DNA from: Bacteroides propionicifaciens DSM 19291 = JCM 14649
Lineage (GTDB): Bacteria > Bacteroidota > Bacteroidia > Bacteroidales > Bacteroidaceae
Assembly: GCF_000375405.1 (NCBI RefSeq)
Contig: NZ_AQWS01000028.1
Location: 1 to 35,111 of the forward strand
Direction of reading: 5' to 3'
DNA length: 35,111 bases
The number at the start of each line of letters is the position of its first letter. Position 1 is the first letter of the stretch. This document shows positions 14,366 to 23,861 of this stretch, piece after piece. The notes under the pieces are model-generated. The model was given only the letters and a program-made list of their open reading frames with translations, had not been told where the DNA came from and did no database searches. The position numbers were made by a program, and so were the translations under genes.

Positions 14366-15019
14366 ATGGAGTCGGTATCATTCATCCAGTGGTGTTTAGA
14401 ACACCTCAACTACTGGACCATTACCCTTCTCATGGCCATTGAGAGTTCTTTCATTCCCTTCCCCTCAGAAGTTGTAATTCCTCCAGCTGCCTATAAGGCC
14501 ACTGTCGGAAATGAGCTAAATATTTATCTAGTAGTGTTCTTTGCAACATTAGGAGCCAATATCGGAGCTTTAGTCAACTATTTTTTAGCTAAATGGCTCG
14601 GCAGACCACTGATTTATAAGTTTGCCAACAGCAGATTTGGTCATATGTGTCTAATTGACGAGAAAAAAGTTGATAAGGCTGAAAAGTACTTTGATAAACA
14701 CGGTGCATTATCAACCTTCATTGGGCGATTGATACCTGCTGTAAGACAATTAATCTCAATCCCAGCAGGACTTTCAAGAATGAAGCTATCAACATTTCTT
14801 ATCTACACCACACTAGGGGCTGGTATATGGAATATTATTTTAGCCGTTTTAGGTTATTATCTATCAAAGATGCCAGGTATAGAAACTGAGGCTCAATTAA
14901 TAGAAAAGGTTACTGAATATAGTAAAGAACTAGGCTATATATTTATAGCAGTTGGTATCTTTATTGTAGGATTCTTCCTATACCACGGACTTAAAAGCAA
15001 AAAGAACAAACCTGCATAA
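14366..15019 (+). CDS. DedA-family membrane protein
   Basis: The 217-residue protein has about five hydrophobic segments and DedA hallmarks: AIESSFIPFPSEVVIPPAA near the N-terminus, a re-entrant region with GANIGALVNYFLAKWLGR, and the signature FIGRLIPAVRQLISIPAGLSRM. Several DedA proteins are undecaprenyl-phosphate or phospholipid flippases/scramblases; which lipid this one handles is not visible. It is the last gene of glnS-TPR-dedA, 6 bases after the TPR gene, and is followed by a strong terminator. The C-terminus is lysine-rich and probably cytoplasmic. Confidence 0.92.
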   Translation: MESVSFIQWCLEHLNYWTITLLMAIESSFIPFPSEVVIPPAAYKATVGNELNIYLVVFFATLGANIGALVNYFLAKWLGRPLIYKFANSRFGHMCLIDEKKVDKAEKYFDKHGALSTFIGRLIPAVRQLISIPAGLSRMKLSTFLIYTTLGAGIWNIILAVLGYYLSKMPGIETEAQLIEKVTEYSKELGYIFIAVGIFIVGFFLYHGLKSKKNKPA

Positions 15020-15024
15020 AACAG

Positions 15025-15060
15025 AAAAGCGAATGAATCAATTAAGTTCATTCGCTTTTT
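15025..15060. terminator. Bidirectional terminator between dedA and tpx
   Basis: AAAAGCGAATGAA pairs perfectly with TTCATTCGCTTTT around a nine-base loop. T runs exist on the plus side, and TTTTCTGTTTT follows on the minus side, so it can end both the dedA operon and the convergent tpx gene. Confidence 0.88.
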
Positions 15061-15083
15061 ATATTTACCTAAAACAGGATTTT

Positions 15084-15581
15084 TTATTTAAGTGCAGCCA
15101 GTGCCTTTTCGTAATTTGGTTCTTGTGTAATTTCAGGAACAAGCTCAGTATATTTTACTACACCGTTCTCGTCAATAACTACAACAGCACGTGCTAAGAA
15201 ACCAACAAGAGGACCGTCAGTCATTAAAAGACCATATGCCTCATCGAATTTAGTTCCTCTAAAATCAGATAAAGCAATTACGTTTTTAATTCCTTCAGTA
15301 GTACAAAAACGAGATTGAGCAAATGGTAAGTCTTTAGAAATAGCTAAAACCACCGTGTTATCAAGTTTTGAAGCTTCTTGGTTAAACTTACGTACGGATG
15401 TTGCACATACAGCTGTATCCAAGCTTGGGAAAATATTAAGAATTACTTTTTTACCTTTCAATGAAGATAGAGATAAAGTAGATAAGTCTTCTTTTACCAA
15501 CTCGAACTCAGGTGCTTTAGAACCATTCTTAACAAACTCACCTGCAAGGTTTACTGTATTTCCTTTAAATTTAGTAGTCAT
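15084..15581 (-). CDS. tpx: Thiol peroxidase, atypical 2-Cys peroxiredoxin Tpx
   Basis: The 165-residue enzyme reduces hydrogen and organic peroxides with electrons from thioredoxin. The peroxidatic Cys59 lies in [16 protein letters not shown] and the resolving Cys93 in SRFCTTEGI; the 34-residue spacing is that of E. coli Tpx. N-terminal [17 protein letters not shown] is the normal family start; the open frame extends 30 codons upstream, but that part has no family similarity. The gene is alone and convergent with the dedA operon. Together with cytochrome bd in this window it fits oxygen tolerance in an anaerobe. Confidence 0.96.
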   Translation of the reverse strand: MTTKFKGNTVNLAGEFVKNGSKAPEFELVKEDLSTLSLSSLKGKKVILNIFPSLDTAVCATSVRKFNQEASKLDNTVVLAISKDLPFAQSRFCTTEGIKNVIALSDFRGTKFDEAYGLLMTDGPLVGFLARAVVVIDENGVVKYTELVPEITQEPNYEKALAALK

Positions 15582-15798
15582 ATCAATTATGTTTTTAGAT
15601 TTATAATTATAAGAATCGTAATTTTTTCTTAGATTCATAAATATAAACAATAATAAGCGAACATAGTTCACAGATTATTGTTTTTTTAAAACTGAAAAGC
15701 TATCAAGAAATAGTTATAACAGATCACAGGCATACGTTATAAAACTATAAAGCGCTAATAAGTTTTATTCAAGTGCAACTTAAGAGCTTATAAATTAT

Positions 15799-15806
15799 TA
15801 GCTTTG
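15799..15806 (+). promoter_or_regulatory. Probable -7 element of the DUF5686-rarA-dehydrogenase unit
   Basis: TAGCTTTG fits TAnnTTTG, 19 bases before the start codon. No clear -33 box. Confidence 0.4.
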
Positions 15807-15825
15807 TTAGTAAAATAGGAATTTA

Positions 15826-18399
15826 ATGCGTCTACAACTATATCCGACTTCAAAATATCTTGTACTAATCATACTAATCGTCTTGGGTTATCCCGTGCAA
15901 GCACAAATCAAGGGGATAGTCAAAGATGCGTCTAGTAATGAACCTTTGAGTTTCATATCCGTATTTTATGAAGGTACTACTCTGGGAACTGCTACAGACA
16001 ATAATGGACGATTCTCAATAGCAAGAAAAGCCGGACAAAATGAATTGACCTTCTCGGCAATTGGCTATAAAACTCAAAAGGTTAAACTTACCCAACCCAA
16101 CAAGCTTATTGAGGTTAAGTTACAACCCGATGAGTTTACTCTGGAAGAGGTTGTTGTAAAACCCAGCAGGCAGAAGTACAGTAGGAAGAACAACCCTGCA
16201 GTAGAATTGATGCGCAAAGTTATTGAAAGTAAGAAGCACCTGGAGCTTGAAGAAAATGATTATTATCAGTTCGATAAATATCAGAAGATGAAGAGCTCTC
16301 TAAATGATTTGACGGAAGAAAAATTAAGTAAAGGGCTTTATAAGAACTTCAATCTTAATCCAGAAAATCTTGAGAAGTCAGAGATCAGTGACAACTACAT
16401 CCTACCTATCTCTATTCAAGAAACAAACTCAAAGGTTGTGTATCGTAAAAAACCTCGCAGTAAAAAAGAGTATGTTGAAGGAGTACGCTCTGTAGGTTTA
16501 GACCAATTTATATCCTCAGGAGAGTTATTAACAACGATGATTGCTGATGTATTTACAGAAGTAAATATTTATAAAAATGAAATGCGATTGCTAAATAGGC
16601 GATTTATCAGCCCAATTAGTGACCATGCTATCTCGTTTTATAAGTACTTCATTATGGATACGGTCAAAATTGAGCAAAAAGATTATACGCACCTTACATT
16701 CGTGCCACAAAACTCTCAAGACTTCGGGTTTACAGGACATATCTATATAGCTACAGATTCCACTTATGCAGTAAAAAGATGCAGAATGAATCTCCCCTAC
16801 CACACGGGTGTAAACTTTGTGACGGGCATGAATATCGTTCAAGAGTTTGATCAATTAAAAGATGGTAGCTGGATACTTGATAAAGATATTATGACTGCCG
16901 ATATGGAAGCGGTAAACTTTGTTCAGGGTATCCAAATTGAGCGAACGACACTCTACGATAACTATAGTTTTGAGCCAATCCCTGAGGAGAAATTCAAACA
17001 GCAATCTTCCGTTATTAAATTAGCAGAAGCTGGCCGTCGATCTCAAACCTATTGGGATGAAACTCGTCAGGAACCCCTGACTCAACATGAAGAAGACTTA
17101 GGTGGCTCTATTGAGAAGGTATCAAAGGCTCCTGCTTTCAAGTACATAATATTCGTAGCAAGCCTTCTTTTCGAAAATCACATGGAGACCAATCGAAAAG
17201 GTCGACCTAATAAATTCGATATTGGTCCAGTTAACACGTTTATATCAAGTAACCATATTGATGGAACACGTTTCAGGTTTGGTGGTAGAACAACTGCGGC
17301 ACTCAATCCACAATGGTTTTTAAGTGGATATGGGGCTTATGGCCTTCGAGATAAAAGATGGAAATATGCTGGAGAGCTAACCTATACTTTTAAACCTCGT
17401 GAATTTTATCCTTGGGAGTATCCTATGCACAGCATGAGCTTTGCCTACCGCAATGAGGTAGAATCGCCAATGGATAAATTCTTGGATACCGATAAAGATA
17501 ACGTATTTGTAGCCCTTAAAGCCTTCCCTGTAGATCAGATGCTTTATGTGAGACAAGGATCTCTAAGCTATAATTATGAGAATTATGGTGGGCTACTCGT
17601 TAGAGTAGATGCTACCCGAAGAAATGAAAAAGCTGCTGGCGAATTACAATTTATAAAGAATGATGGACTAAAAACAGTTGTTGAAGATTTTGCAACTTCT
17701 CAAATTAGAATAAATCTGCGTTATGCTCCAGGTGAACTTTATGTCAATACCAAGCAACGCCGAAAATTAGTACATAAAGATGTTCCTGTATTTACACTCT
17801 CACACGTTTTGGGCATTAAAGGTTTTATTGCTAGTAATTACAACACCAATATAACAGAAGCCTCTATCTGGAACAGATTTTGGCTGTCGTCTTGGGGTAA
17901 ACTCGACATGAAGTTTAAGATGGGAGCACAATGGAATACCGTTCCATTTCCACTACTCATCATTCCTACTGCCAACTTATCATACACCACTCAAAACAAT
18001 GAGGCCTTTAACCTGCTTCGCAACATGGAGTTCTTCAATGACAGGTATGTTGCACTATCCCTAATTTACGATATGAATGGTAAGCTCTTAAATAGAATAC
18101 CACTAATACATAGGCTCAAATGGAGAGAGATATTCAAGATCAAAGCACTCTATGGTAACTTAACAGATAAGAATAATCCCTATAAGAGTAAAAACAGTGA
18201 GCTGTTCCTATTTCCTACTCGAAAAGGTGAAGTTACTAGCTTTGTTATGAAGAGAAACATACCCTATATAGAGGCTACTGTAGGAATTTATAATATCTTT
18301 AAGTTATTGCAGATTGAATATGTCCGAAGACTTACTTATCTTGATAATCCAGGTGCAACAAAACACGGAATACGAATCATGTTAAATATGGGTTTTTAA
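15826..18399 (+). CDS. DUF5686 outer-membrane protein with carboxypeptidase-regulatory-like domain
   Basis: The 857-residue precursor has a signal peptide (hydrophobic core 11-21, cleavage near VQAQ 24-27). Residues about 28-110 are a carboxypeptidase-D regulatory-like beta sandwich (IKGIVKDASSNEPLSFISVFYEGT..GTATDNNGRFSI, then TFSAIGYKTQKVKL), the same N-terminal module found in SusC-type proteins. The rest is DUF5686, ending in alternating beta strands and an aromatic C-terminus (IRIMLNMGF), consistent with an outer-membrane beta barrel. It has no TonB plug domain, so it is not a classical TonB-dependent receptor. The substrate is unknown. It precedes rarA by only 4 bases. Confidence 0.88.
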   Translation: MRLQLYPTSKYLVLIILIVLGYPVQAQIKGIVKDASSNEPLSFISVFYEGTTLGTATDNNGRFSIARKAGQNELTFSAIGYKTQKVKLTQPNKLIEVKLQPDEFTLEEVVVKPSRQKYSRKNNPAVELMRKVIESKKHLELEENDYYQFDKYQKMKSSLNDLTEEKLSKGLYKNFNLNPENLEKSEISDNYILPISIQETNSKVVYRKKPRSKKEYVEGVRSVGLDQFISSGELLTTMIADVFTEVNIYKNEMRLLNRRFISPISDHAISFYKYFIMDTVKIEQKDYTHLTFVPQNSQDFGFTGHIYIATDSTYAVKRCRMNLPYHTGVNFVTGMNIVQEFDQLKDGSWILDKDIMTADMEAVNFVQGIQIERTTLYDNYSFEPIPEEKFKQQSSVIKLAEAGRRSQTYWDETRQEPLTQHEEDLGGSIEKVSKAPAFKYIIFVASLLFENHMETNRKGRPNKFDIGPVNTFISSNHIDGTRFRFGGRTTAALNPQWFLSGYGAYGLRDKRWKYAGELTYTFKPREFYPWEYPMHSMSFAYRNEVESPMDKFLDTDKDNVFVALKAFPVDQMLYVRQGSLSYNYENYGGLLVRVDATRRNEKAAGELQFIKNDGLKTVVEDFATSQIRINLRYAPGELYVNTKQRRKLVHKDVPVFTLSHVLGIKGFIASNYNTNITEASIWNRFWLSSWGKLDMKFKMGAQWNTVPFPLLIIPTANLSYTTQNNEAFNLLRNMEFFNDRYVALSLIYDMNGKLLNRIPLIHRLKWREIFKIKALYGNLTDKNNPYKSKNSELFLFPTRKGEVTSFVMKRNIPYIEATVGIYNIFKLLQIEYVRRLTYLDNPGATKHGIRIMLNMGF

Positions 18400-18403
18400 A
18401 ATT

Positions 18404-19675
18404 ATGCAACCACTAGCTGAAAGATTACGTCCCACAAGTCTAGACAATTATATCGGCCAACAACATCTTGTTGGACCTAATGGCCCTTTGCGCAAAATGA
18501 TTGATGGAGGAAGAATTTCCTCATTCATTTTATGGGGACCTCCAGGTGTGGGCAAAACCACATTGGCCAAAATTATATCACATCAATTAGATGTCCCATT
18601 CTATACACTCAGTGCAGTTACTTCTGGGGTTAAAGACGTGCGAGAGGTTATTCAACAAGCCAAGAACAACCGTTTTTTTAACCAAATGAATCCCATCCTT
18701 TTTATAGATGAGATTCACAGGTTTAGCAAATCACAACAAGATTCGCTCTTAGGTGCAGTCGAACAAGGAGTGGTAACGCTAATTGGAGCAACTACCGAAA
18801 ACCCATCTTTCGAAGTAATACGCCCCCTACTCTCCAGATGCCAACTTTATGTGTTAAAATCTTTAGAGCAAGAAGACTTAATTAGGCTAGTTCATCATGC
18901 CTTGGATACAGATCATATATTAAAAGTTCGCAAGGTTGAGTTAAAAGAATCAGAAGCGATATTAAGATTTTCGGGAGGTGACGCACGCAAACTTCTCAAC
19001 ATCCTTGAGCTTATCGTTACCTCTAGCCCCGAAGAACCTGTTTTAATCACCAACGAAAAGGTGACTAATCTTCTACAACAAAATCCGCAAGCCTACGATA
19101 AAGGGGGTGAACTGCACTACGACATTATATCAGCCTTTATAAAATCAATACGTGGAAGTGATCCTGACGGAGCAATTTACTGGCTAGCTCGCATGGTTGA
19201 AGGTGGTGAGGACCCTAAATTCATTGCTCGAAGGCTCGTTATTTCAGCTTCTGAAGACATAGGACTCGCCAACCCAAACGCTCTACTGATTGCAAATGCT
19301 TGCTTTGATACCATTCAAAAGATAGGTTGGCCCGAGGGGCGAATCCCCTTAGCACAAGCTACTATTTATTTGGCAACTAGCCCAAAGAGTAATTCGGCTT
19401 ATATGGCAATCAACGAGGCACAAGCATTGGTCAAAGAAACGGGGAATTTACCCGTACCACTACACCTAAGAAATGCCCCAACCAAACTCATGAAAGACTT
19501 GGGGTATGGCAATGAATACAAGTATAGTCACAACTACGATAGTAATTTTGCTAAGCAAGATTATCTTCCAAGTGAGATAAAAAACAAACGTATTTGGCAA
19601 CCTCAAAATAATTCGGCTGAGAGCCGCCATAAAGAGTGGCTACAGCATCTTTGGGGGGACAAGTACACTAAATAG
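18404..19675 (+). CDS. rarA: Replication-associated recombination ATPase RarA (MgsA)
   Basis: The 423-residue AAA+ protein of the clamp-loader group acts at stalled replication forks. Walker A is GPPGVGKTT (45-53), Walker B LFIDEIHRF (99-107), sensor 1 GATTENPSF (129-137), and the arginine-finger region LLSRCQLYVL follows. The C-terminal tetramerisation part has the family blocks RGSDPDGAIYWLARMVEGGEDP and RRLVISASEDIGLANP. Length is normal. It is packed 4 bases after the outer-membrane DUF5686 gene, an unexpected functional pairing, and 23 bases before a dehydrogenase gene. Confidence 0.95.
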   Translation: MQPLAERLRPTSLDNYIGQQHLVGPNGPLRKMIDGGRISSFILWGPPGVGKTTLAKIISHQLDVPFYTLSAVTSGVKDVREVIQQAKNNRFFNQMNPILFIDEIHRFSKSQQDSLLGAVEQGVVTLIGATTENPSFEVIRPLLSRCQLYVLKSLEQEDLIRLVHHALDTDHILKVRKVELKESEAILRFSGGDARKLLNILELIVTSSPEEPVLITNEKVTNLLQQNPQAYDKGGELHYDIISAFIKSIRGSDPDGAIYWLARMVEGGEDPKFIARRLVISASEDIGLANPNALLIANACFDTIQKIGWPEGRIPLAQATIYLATSPKSNSAYMAINEAQALVKETGNLPVPLHLRNAPTKLMKDLGYGNEYKYSHNYDSNFAKQDYLPSEIKNKRIWQPQNNSAESRHKEWLQHLWGDKYTK

Positions 19676-19698
19676 AAACCTTATAAACATAATTAATT

Positions 19699-20655
19699 AT
19701 GAAAATTGTAATTTTAGATGCTTATGTAACCAATCCAGGAGACTTGGAATGGGGAAACTTAGACGAACTAGGACAATGCGTCATGTACGACCGTACAAGT
19801 CGCGATCAAATATTAGAAAGATGCAAAGATGCCGATGTAGTACTGACCAATAAGGTTCCTTTTAAACGTGAAACCTTAGAAGCGCTTCCTAACTTAAAAT
19901 ATATCGGTGTTATGGCTACGGGCTATAATATCATAGATACTGTTGCAGCTAAAGAAACAGAGGTAGTTGTAACCAATATTCCTGCTTACAGTACAAACTC
20001 TGTAGCACAGATGGTGTTCGCACATATCCTAAACATAACACTACATGTTCAGAAACATTCTGATGAGGTACATTCAGGAAAATGGAGTAGAAATACAGAT
20101 TTCTGTTTCTGGAGTACACCACTAATCGAACTTCACGGCCAAACCATTGGTATAATCGGATTAGGCAGCATTGGTATGGCAGTAGCTCGCATAGCACTGG
20201 GTTTTGGTATGAAGGTTATAGCCTATACTTCTAAAGCGCAAATGCAACTACCCAAAGAGATTAAGAAAGTAGAACTAAACGAACTCTTTGAACAATCGGA
20301 TATTCTCTCTTTACACGCACCGCTTACAGATGACACACGAAATATCGTCAATGCAAAGACTCTAGCTCTAATGAAACCTACAAGTATTATTATCAATACA
20401 AGTCGTGGTCCACTAATCAATGAAGACGATTTAGCAGAAGCTCTCAAGAATAAAACAATCTATGCTGCAGGAATTGACGTAATGTCGCAAGAACCTCCTA
20501 AAGCTGATAACCCTCTATTAGGGGTGGAGAATTGCTTTATCACCCCACACATTGCTTGGGCCAGTTTAGCTGCAAGAAAAAGATTGATGGAAATATTAAT
20601 TGATAACCTTAAAGCATTCATTAATGGCAAACCAATCAATCAGGTGAATCCATAA
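19699..20655 (+). CDS. NAD(P)-dependent D-2-hydroxyacid dehydrogenase (glycerate dehydrogenase-like)
   Basis: The 318-residue enzyme interconverts 2-oxo acids and D-2-hydroxy acids, probably hydroxypyruvate/D-glycerate judging by general similarity to HprA-type enzymes. The Rossmann motif is GIIGLGSIG (151-159). The catalytic triad is Arg236 (NTSRGPL), Glu265 (SQEPP) and His284 (TPHIAWAS). The N-terminal substrate domain has ADVVLTNKVPF and YIGVMATGYN. Length is normal. It follows rarA by 23 bases and a strong terminator closes the unit. The exact substrate cannot be fixed from sequence. Confidence 0.9.
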   Translation: MKIVILDAYVTNPGDLEWGNLDELGQCVMYDRTSRDQILERCKDADVVLTNKVPFKRETLEALPNLKYIGVMATGYNIIDTVAAKETEVVVTNIPAYSTNSVAQMVFAHILNITLHVQKHSDEVHSGKWSRNTDFCFWSTPLIELHGQTIGIIGLGSIGMAVARIALGFGMKVIAYTSKAQMQLPKEIKKVELNELFEQSDILSLHAPLTDDTRNIVNAKTLALMKPTSIIINTSRGPLINEDDLAEALKNKTIYAAGIDVMSQEPPKADNPLLGVENCFITPHIAWASLAARKRLMEILIDNLKAFINGKPINQVNP

Positions 20656-20676
20656 TTGATATCCACACAAAACATA

Positions 20677-20721
20677 AAATCGGATCTAAACTGCTTATTA
20701 GCTTTTAGATCCGATTTTTTT
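20677..20721 (+). terminator. Intrinsic terminator after the D-2-hydroxyacid dehydrogenase gene
   Basis: AAATCGGATCTAAA pairs perfectly with TTTAGATCCGATTT around a 13-base loop and is followed by T residues. Confidence 0.9.
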
Positions 20722-20753
20722 ATGCTCATTGAACAACTCTAAAATAGGTCAAT

Positions 20754-20790
20754 AAAAAAACAGCGAGAACACCTTATGGCTTCCTCGCTG
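20754..20790 (-). terminator. Intrinsic terminator of the DUF4492-cydA-cydB operon
   Basis: On the minus strand CAGCGAG pairs with CTCGCTG, with partial pairing further in, followed by seven T residues. It lies 26 bases after the cydB stop codon. Confidence 0.85.
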
Positions 20791-20816
20791 CTTTGTGAAA
20801 TGAAACTTAATAGTTA

Positions 20817-21971
20817 TTAGTAGGTATTATTATTTTTAGAGTTGATCTCTTCAATAGTAATTTGAGATATATCAATGCTCTTCCAAGCGTAATAAATATA
20901 AGCTATAACAAATGGAACCAAGAATGATACATAAGTCATAACCTTGAGTGTAAATTTGCTTGAGCAGCTATTTGCTAAAGTTAAAGAGCTTTGCAAATCA
21001 GCATTCGATGGGTAATAAGCAGTGTTATTGTATGCAGCTACTAACAATAGAGTAAATACAGTAAGCACGGTACCAATACCAGCAAACCAAATTCCTTTAT
21101 TATACTTAGGTTTAAGGATTGTCGCTATAATACCAAACAATACTCCAACCACACCCAGCAAGAATACAACAAGTACTATTGGCATTTCAATGAAGTTAAT
21201 TAAGTATTTGTAGGGTACAAGAGATATCACCTGAGTAGTAGGATCAACAGCAAAACCATCTTTGAGCAATACATAAACTACAAATGACAAGAAGAATACT
21301 AAGAATAAACCAGTATTAATAATCAAGTGTTTCTTACATCTAGTAATAAGAGGTTCGAAGTTAATATTATTGATAAAATAAAGAATTCCTAAAACTCGAG
21401 CTAAGAAGAAGACAGCAAGACCTAAACATACATTCCATGGATCAAGCAGTGCATCAAGTCCATGAGAAGCATTTGCCCACTGACTGATTACAATAGAACC
21501 TGTTTCGTTTAAGATATTACCTTTGTCAACTAAGAAGTTCGATCCTGTAAAGAATGTCGCTACAGCTCCACCCAAAAGAACAGGGCCAAGGATACCATTA
21601 ATAACCAAAAATATACGATAAGTTTTCACACCTAGTAAGTTTCCAGCCTTGTTTTGGAACTCATAACTTACGGCTTGAAGTACGAAGCTAAATAAGATGA
21701 TCATCCATAACCAATAAGCACCACCAAAACTTGTACTATAAAATAAAGGGAATGAAGCAAAGAATCCACCACCAAAGGTTACAAGAGTTGTAAAAGTAAA
21801 CTCCCATTTTCGTCCTGTGGAGTTAATTACTAGTTTTTTCTCATCTTCAGTCTTACCTAGAGAGAAAATCATAGAGTTACCTCCTTGCACAAATAGTAAG
21901 AATACAAGTATTGCTGCTAGCAAGGATATGATTGCCCACCAATAGTGCTGTAAAAATATATAATTATCCAT
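20817..21971 (-). CDS. cydB: Cytochrome bd ubiquinol/menaquinol oxidase subunit II
   Basis: The 384-residue integral membrane subunit pairs with CydA in the terminal oxidase that reduces oxygen to water. It has about nine hydrophobic segments. Diagnostic blocks are KWEFTFTTLVTFGGGFFASFPLFYSTSFGGAYWLWMII-type sequence around residues 55-92 and the following LQAVSYEFQNKAGN, both strongly conserved in CydB. Length is normal. It follows cydA by 49 bases. The small CydX-type subunit was not found downstream; the terminator follows 26 bases after the stop. Confidence 0.95.
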   Translation of the reverse strand: MDNYIFLQHYWWAIISLLAAILVFLLFVQGGNSMIFSLGKTEDEKKLVINSTGRKWEFTFTTLVTFGGGFFASFPLFYSTSFGGAYWLWMIILFSFVLQAVSYEFQNKAGNLLGVKTYRIFLVINGILGPVLLGGAVATFFTGSNFLVDKGNILNETGSIVISQWANASHGLDALLDPWNVCLGLAVFFLARVLGILYFINNINFEPLITRCKKHLIINTGLFLVFFLSFVVYVLLKDGFAVDPTTQVISLVPYKYLINFIEMPIVLVVFLLGVVGVLFGIIATILKPKYNKGIWFAGIGTVLTVFTLLLVAAYNNTAYYPSNADLQSSLTLANSCSSKFTLKVMTYVSFLVPFVIAYIYYAWKSIDISQITIEEINSKNNNTY

Positions 21972-22020
21972 AGTTGTTATTTTTCGAATTTAAAATTAAA
22001 TGAATATTCTCAGCTTAGAA

Positions 22021-23571
22021 TTAAGCCACATTAGGACCCTTCTTTATTGCCTTACGCATAATACCAATCATAGCGATAAGCATAATTGTAAATAAGACAA
22101 GGAAGATAAAGAATGTGATTTGTACTGAGCTAACATCTAATTTAGAAATAGCAGCATTAACAGGCATCATGTCTTGGATAGCCCATGGTTGACGACCAAC
22201 CTCAGCAACAACCCAACCTGCTTGTCCAGCAATATAACCCAACGGAACTGTAAGAACAGCAACCCAATTAAACCACTTCTTATTGGTAATAGATTTCTTT
22301 TTAATAAAGAACCAAGTTAAAGCAAAGAATAGAATAAAGTATCCACCTAAGATAACCATGATTCTGAATGCATAGAAGTTGATTGTAACGTTGGGAACAA
22401 GCTCATATTTATCTTTAATATAGCCATAGCCAAAGTATTGTTCATTTGCTCGCAAATCTTTAAGAGCAAGCTGTGCTGTTGTATCATCGTTATTCTTTTT
22501 AGCCAAACGATACTTGGCTAGTGAAGTAACAGCTATTTTACCTCTACGCATCTTTTCTTCTGCTGAAAGAGCTATAGAACCATCTTCAAGTTCATAACCA
22601 CCTTCAATAATATTTGTAATACCCGGTACATAAGCATTTAAATCTCTTTTAGCTAAGAAAGAAAGCAGTCCTGGTATTTTTATATCGAATAAGAATGGAT
22701 CTTTTCCATCGTCATAACGCTCTTTGCTAGGATTTAGAATACCAATAGCAATAAGTCCTGCATCAGTAGAACCTTCATAATGAGCTTCAATCGCAGCTAA
22801 TTTCATTGGTTGAGTTTTTGCTACTTGATAACCCGAAGAGTCTCCTGTAAAAGCAACAAGCAAAGAAGCAACTAGACCAAAAATAGCACCAATTTTCATA
22901 CTTTGGATAGCAAATTCACGGTGTCTATTTTTCAATAAATACCAAGCACTTACTCCAACAACAAAAACAGCACCTAATACCCAACCAGATAATACCGAGT
23001 GGAAGAACTTAACTACAGCCATTGGCGAAGTCGCAATGCCGATAAAATCAACCATTTCATTTCTTACTGTGTCAGGATTAAATTCCATACCAATAGGATG
23101 TTGCATCCAACCATTAGCTACTAAAATCCACCAAGCAGAAATTGTAGCACCAATACCTGTCAACCAAGTTGAAGCCAAGTGAAATTTCTTACTCACCTTG
23201 TCCCAACCAAAGAACATCACAGCTATAAAAGTTGCCTCCATAAAGAAAGCTAAGATTCCTTCAATGGCAAGTGGAGCACCAAAAATATCTCCTACAAACC
23301 ATGAATAATTACTCCAGTTAGTTCCAAATTGGAACTCAAGAATTAACCCAGTAGCTACTCCAATAGCGAAGTTGATTCCGAAAATCTTCATCCAAAATTT
23401 GGCTGTGTTTTTCCAGAACTCATTTCCTGTCTTGTAGTAGATTGTTTCCATTATTGCCATAACTACGGCCAGACCTAGTGTCAATGGGACAAAGATCCAA
23501 TGGTACATAGCAGTTAAGGCGAACTGTGCTCTCGACCAATCAATAAGAGCAGTGTCAATACTTGCAATCAT
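22021..23571 (-). CDS. cydA: Cytochrome bd oxidase subunit I
   Basis: The 516-residue membrane subunit holds hemes b558, b595 and d and the quinol site. Seen here: His24 in MYHWIFVPLTLG (the b595/d-side ligand of the family), Glu104 and Glu112 in AIEGILAFFMEATF (proton/oxygen site), WMQHPIGMEF, His191 in KFFHSVLSGW (b558 ligand), and the Q-loop quinol-binding block AKTQPMKLAAIEAHYEG. The Q-loop is of the shorter type. Length is normal. It is the second gene of the DUF4492-cydA-cydB operon, 39 bases after the small gene, giving high-affinity oxygen consumption to a largely anaerobic lifestyle. Confidence 0.97.
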   Translation of the reverse strand: MIASIDTALIDWSRAQFALTAMYHWIFVPLTLGLAVVMAIMETIYYKTGNEFWKNTAKFWMKIFGINFAIGVATGLILEFQFGTNWSNYSWFVGDIFGAPLAIEGILAFFMEATFIAVMFFGWDKVSKKFHLASTWLTGIGATISAWWILVANGWMQHPIGMEFNPDTVRNEMVDFIGIATSPMAVVKFFHSVLSGWVLGAVFVVGVSAWYLLKNRHREFAIQSMKIGAIFGLVASLLVAFTGDSSGYQVAKTQPMKLAAIEAHYEGSTDAGLIAIGILNPSKERYDDGKDPFLFDIKIPGLLSFLAKRDLNAYVPGITNIIEGGYELEDGSIALSAEEKMRRGKIAVTSLAKYRLAKKNNDDTTAQLALKDLRANEQYFGYGYIKDKYELVPNVTINFYAFRIMVILGGYFILFFALTWFFIKKKSITNKKWFNWVAVLTVPLGYIAGQAGWVVAEVGRQPWAIQDMMPVNAAISKLDVSSVQITFFIFLVLFTIMLIAMIGIMRKAIKKGPNVA

Positions 23572-23610
23572 ATGTTTTTATGTTTTAAATGTAAATTTTA
23601 TGTTTATAAA

Positions 23611-23829
23611 TTATTCTGCTACTCGATCAATAAGCTCTCCAGCGACAATCTCTGTTTTGGGAGCCTTAGAAGGGTGGTCATTTAAGAATCTTGGAAAAAA
23701 GAAAGGTTTAAGAATGCAAAACATTATGATCAATTTTAGTAAGATAATTGTCCATAAAACTTTCCCTAAAGTCATAGCCTTAAAACCATCAATATAGAAT
23801 TTCCAAACTTTTACGATAGAATCTTTCAT
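23611..23829 (-). CDS. DUF4492 small membrane protein, first gene of the cyd operon
   Basis: The 72-residue protein begins MKDSIVKVWKFYIDGFKAMT, has one hydrophobic helix (about 21-46, KVLWTIILLKLIIMFCILKP) and a polar tail. It matches the short DUF4492 family that precedes cydAB in Bacteroidetes genomes. Position alone suggests a role in assembly or stability of cytochrome bd, but no function is established. It is the promoter-proximal gene, 39 bases before cydA. It is too hydrophobic and too conserved in context to be a chance frame. Confidence 0.85.
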   Translation of the reverse strand: MKDSIVKVWKFYIDGFKAMTLGKVLWTIILLKLIIMFCILKPFFFPRFLNDHPSKAPKTEIVAGELIDRVAE

Positions 23830-23861
23830 AGTTGATATAAATTACTCATTTTACTACCTAA

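Noticed and set aside
15582-15671. 30-codon N-terminal extension of tpx
   Set aside because: Tpx starts at MTTKFKGN; the extra part is AT-rich and unlike the family.
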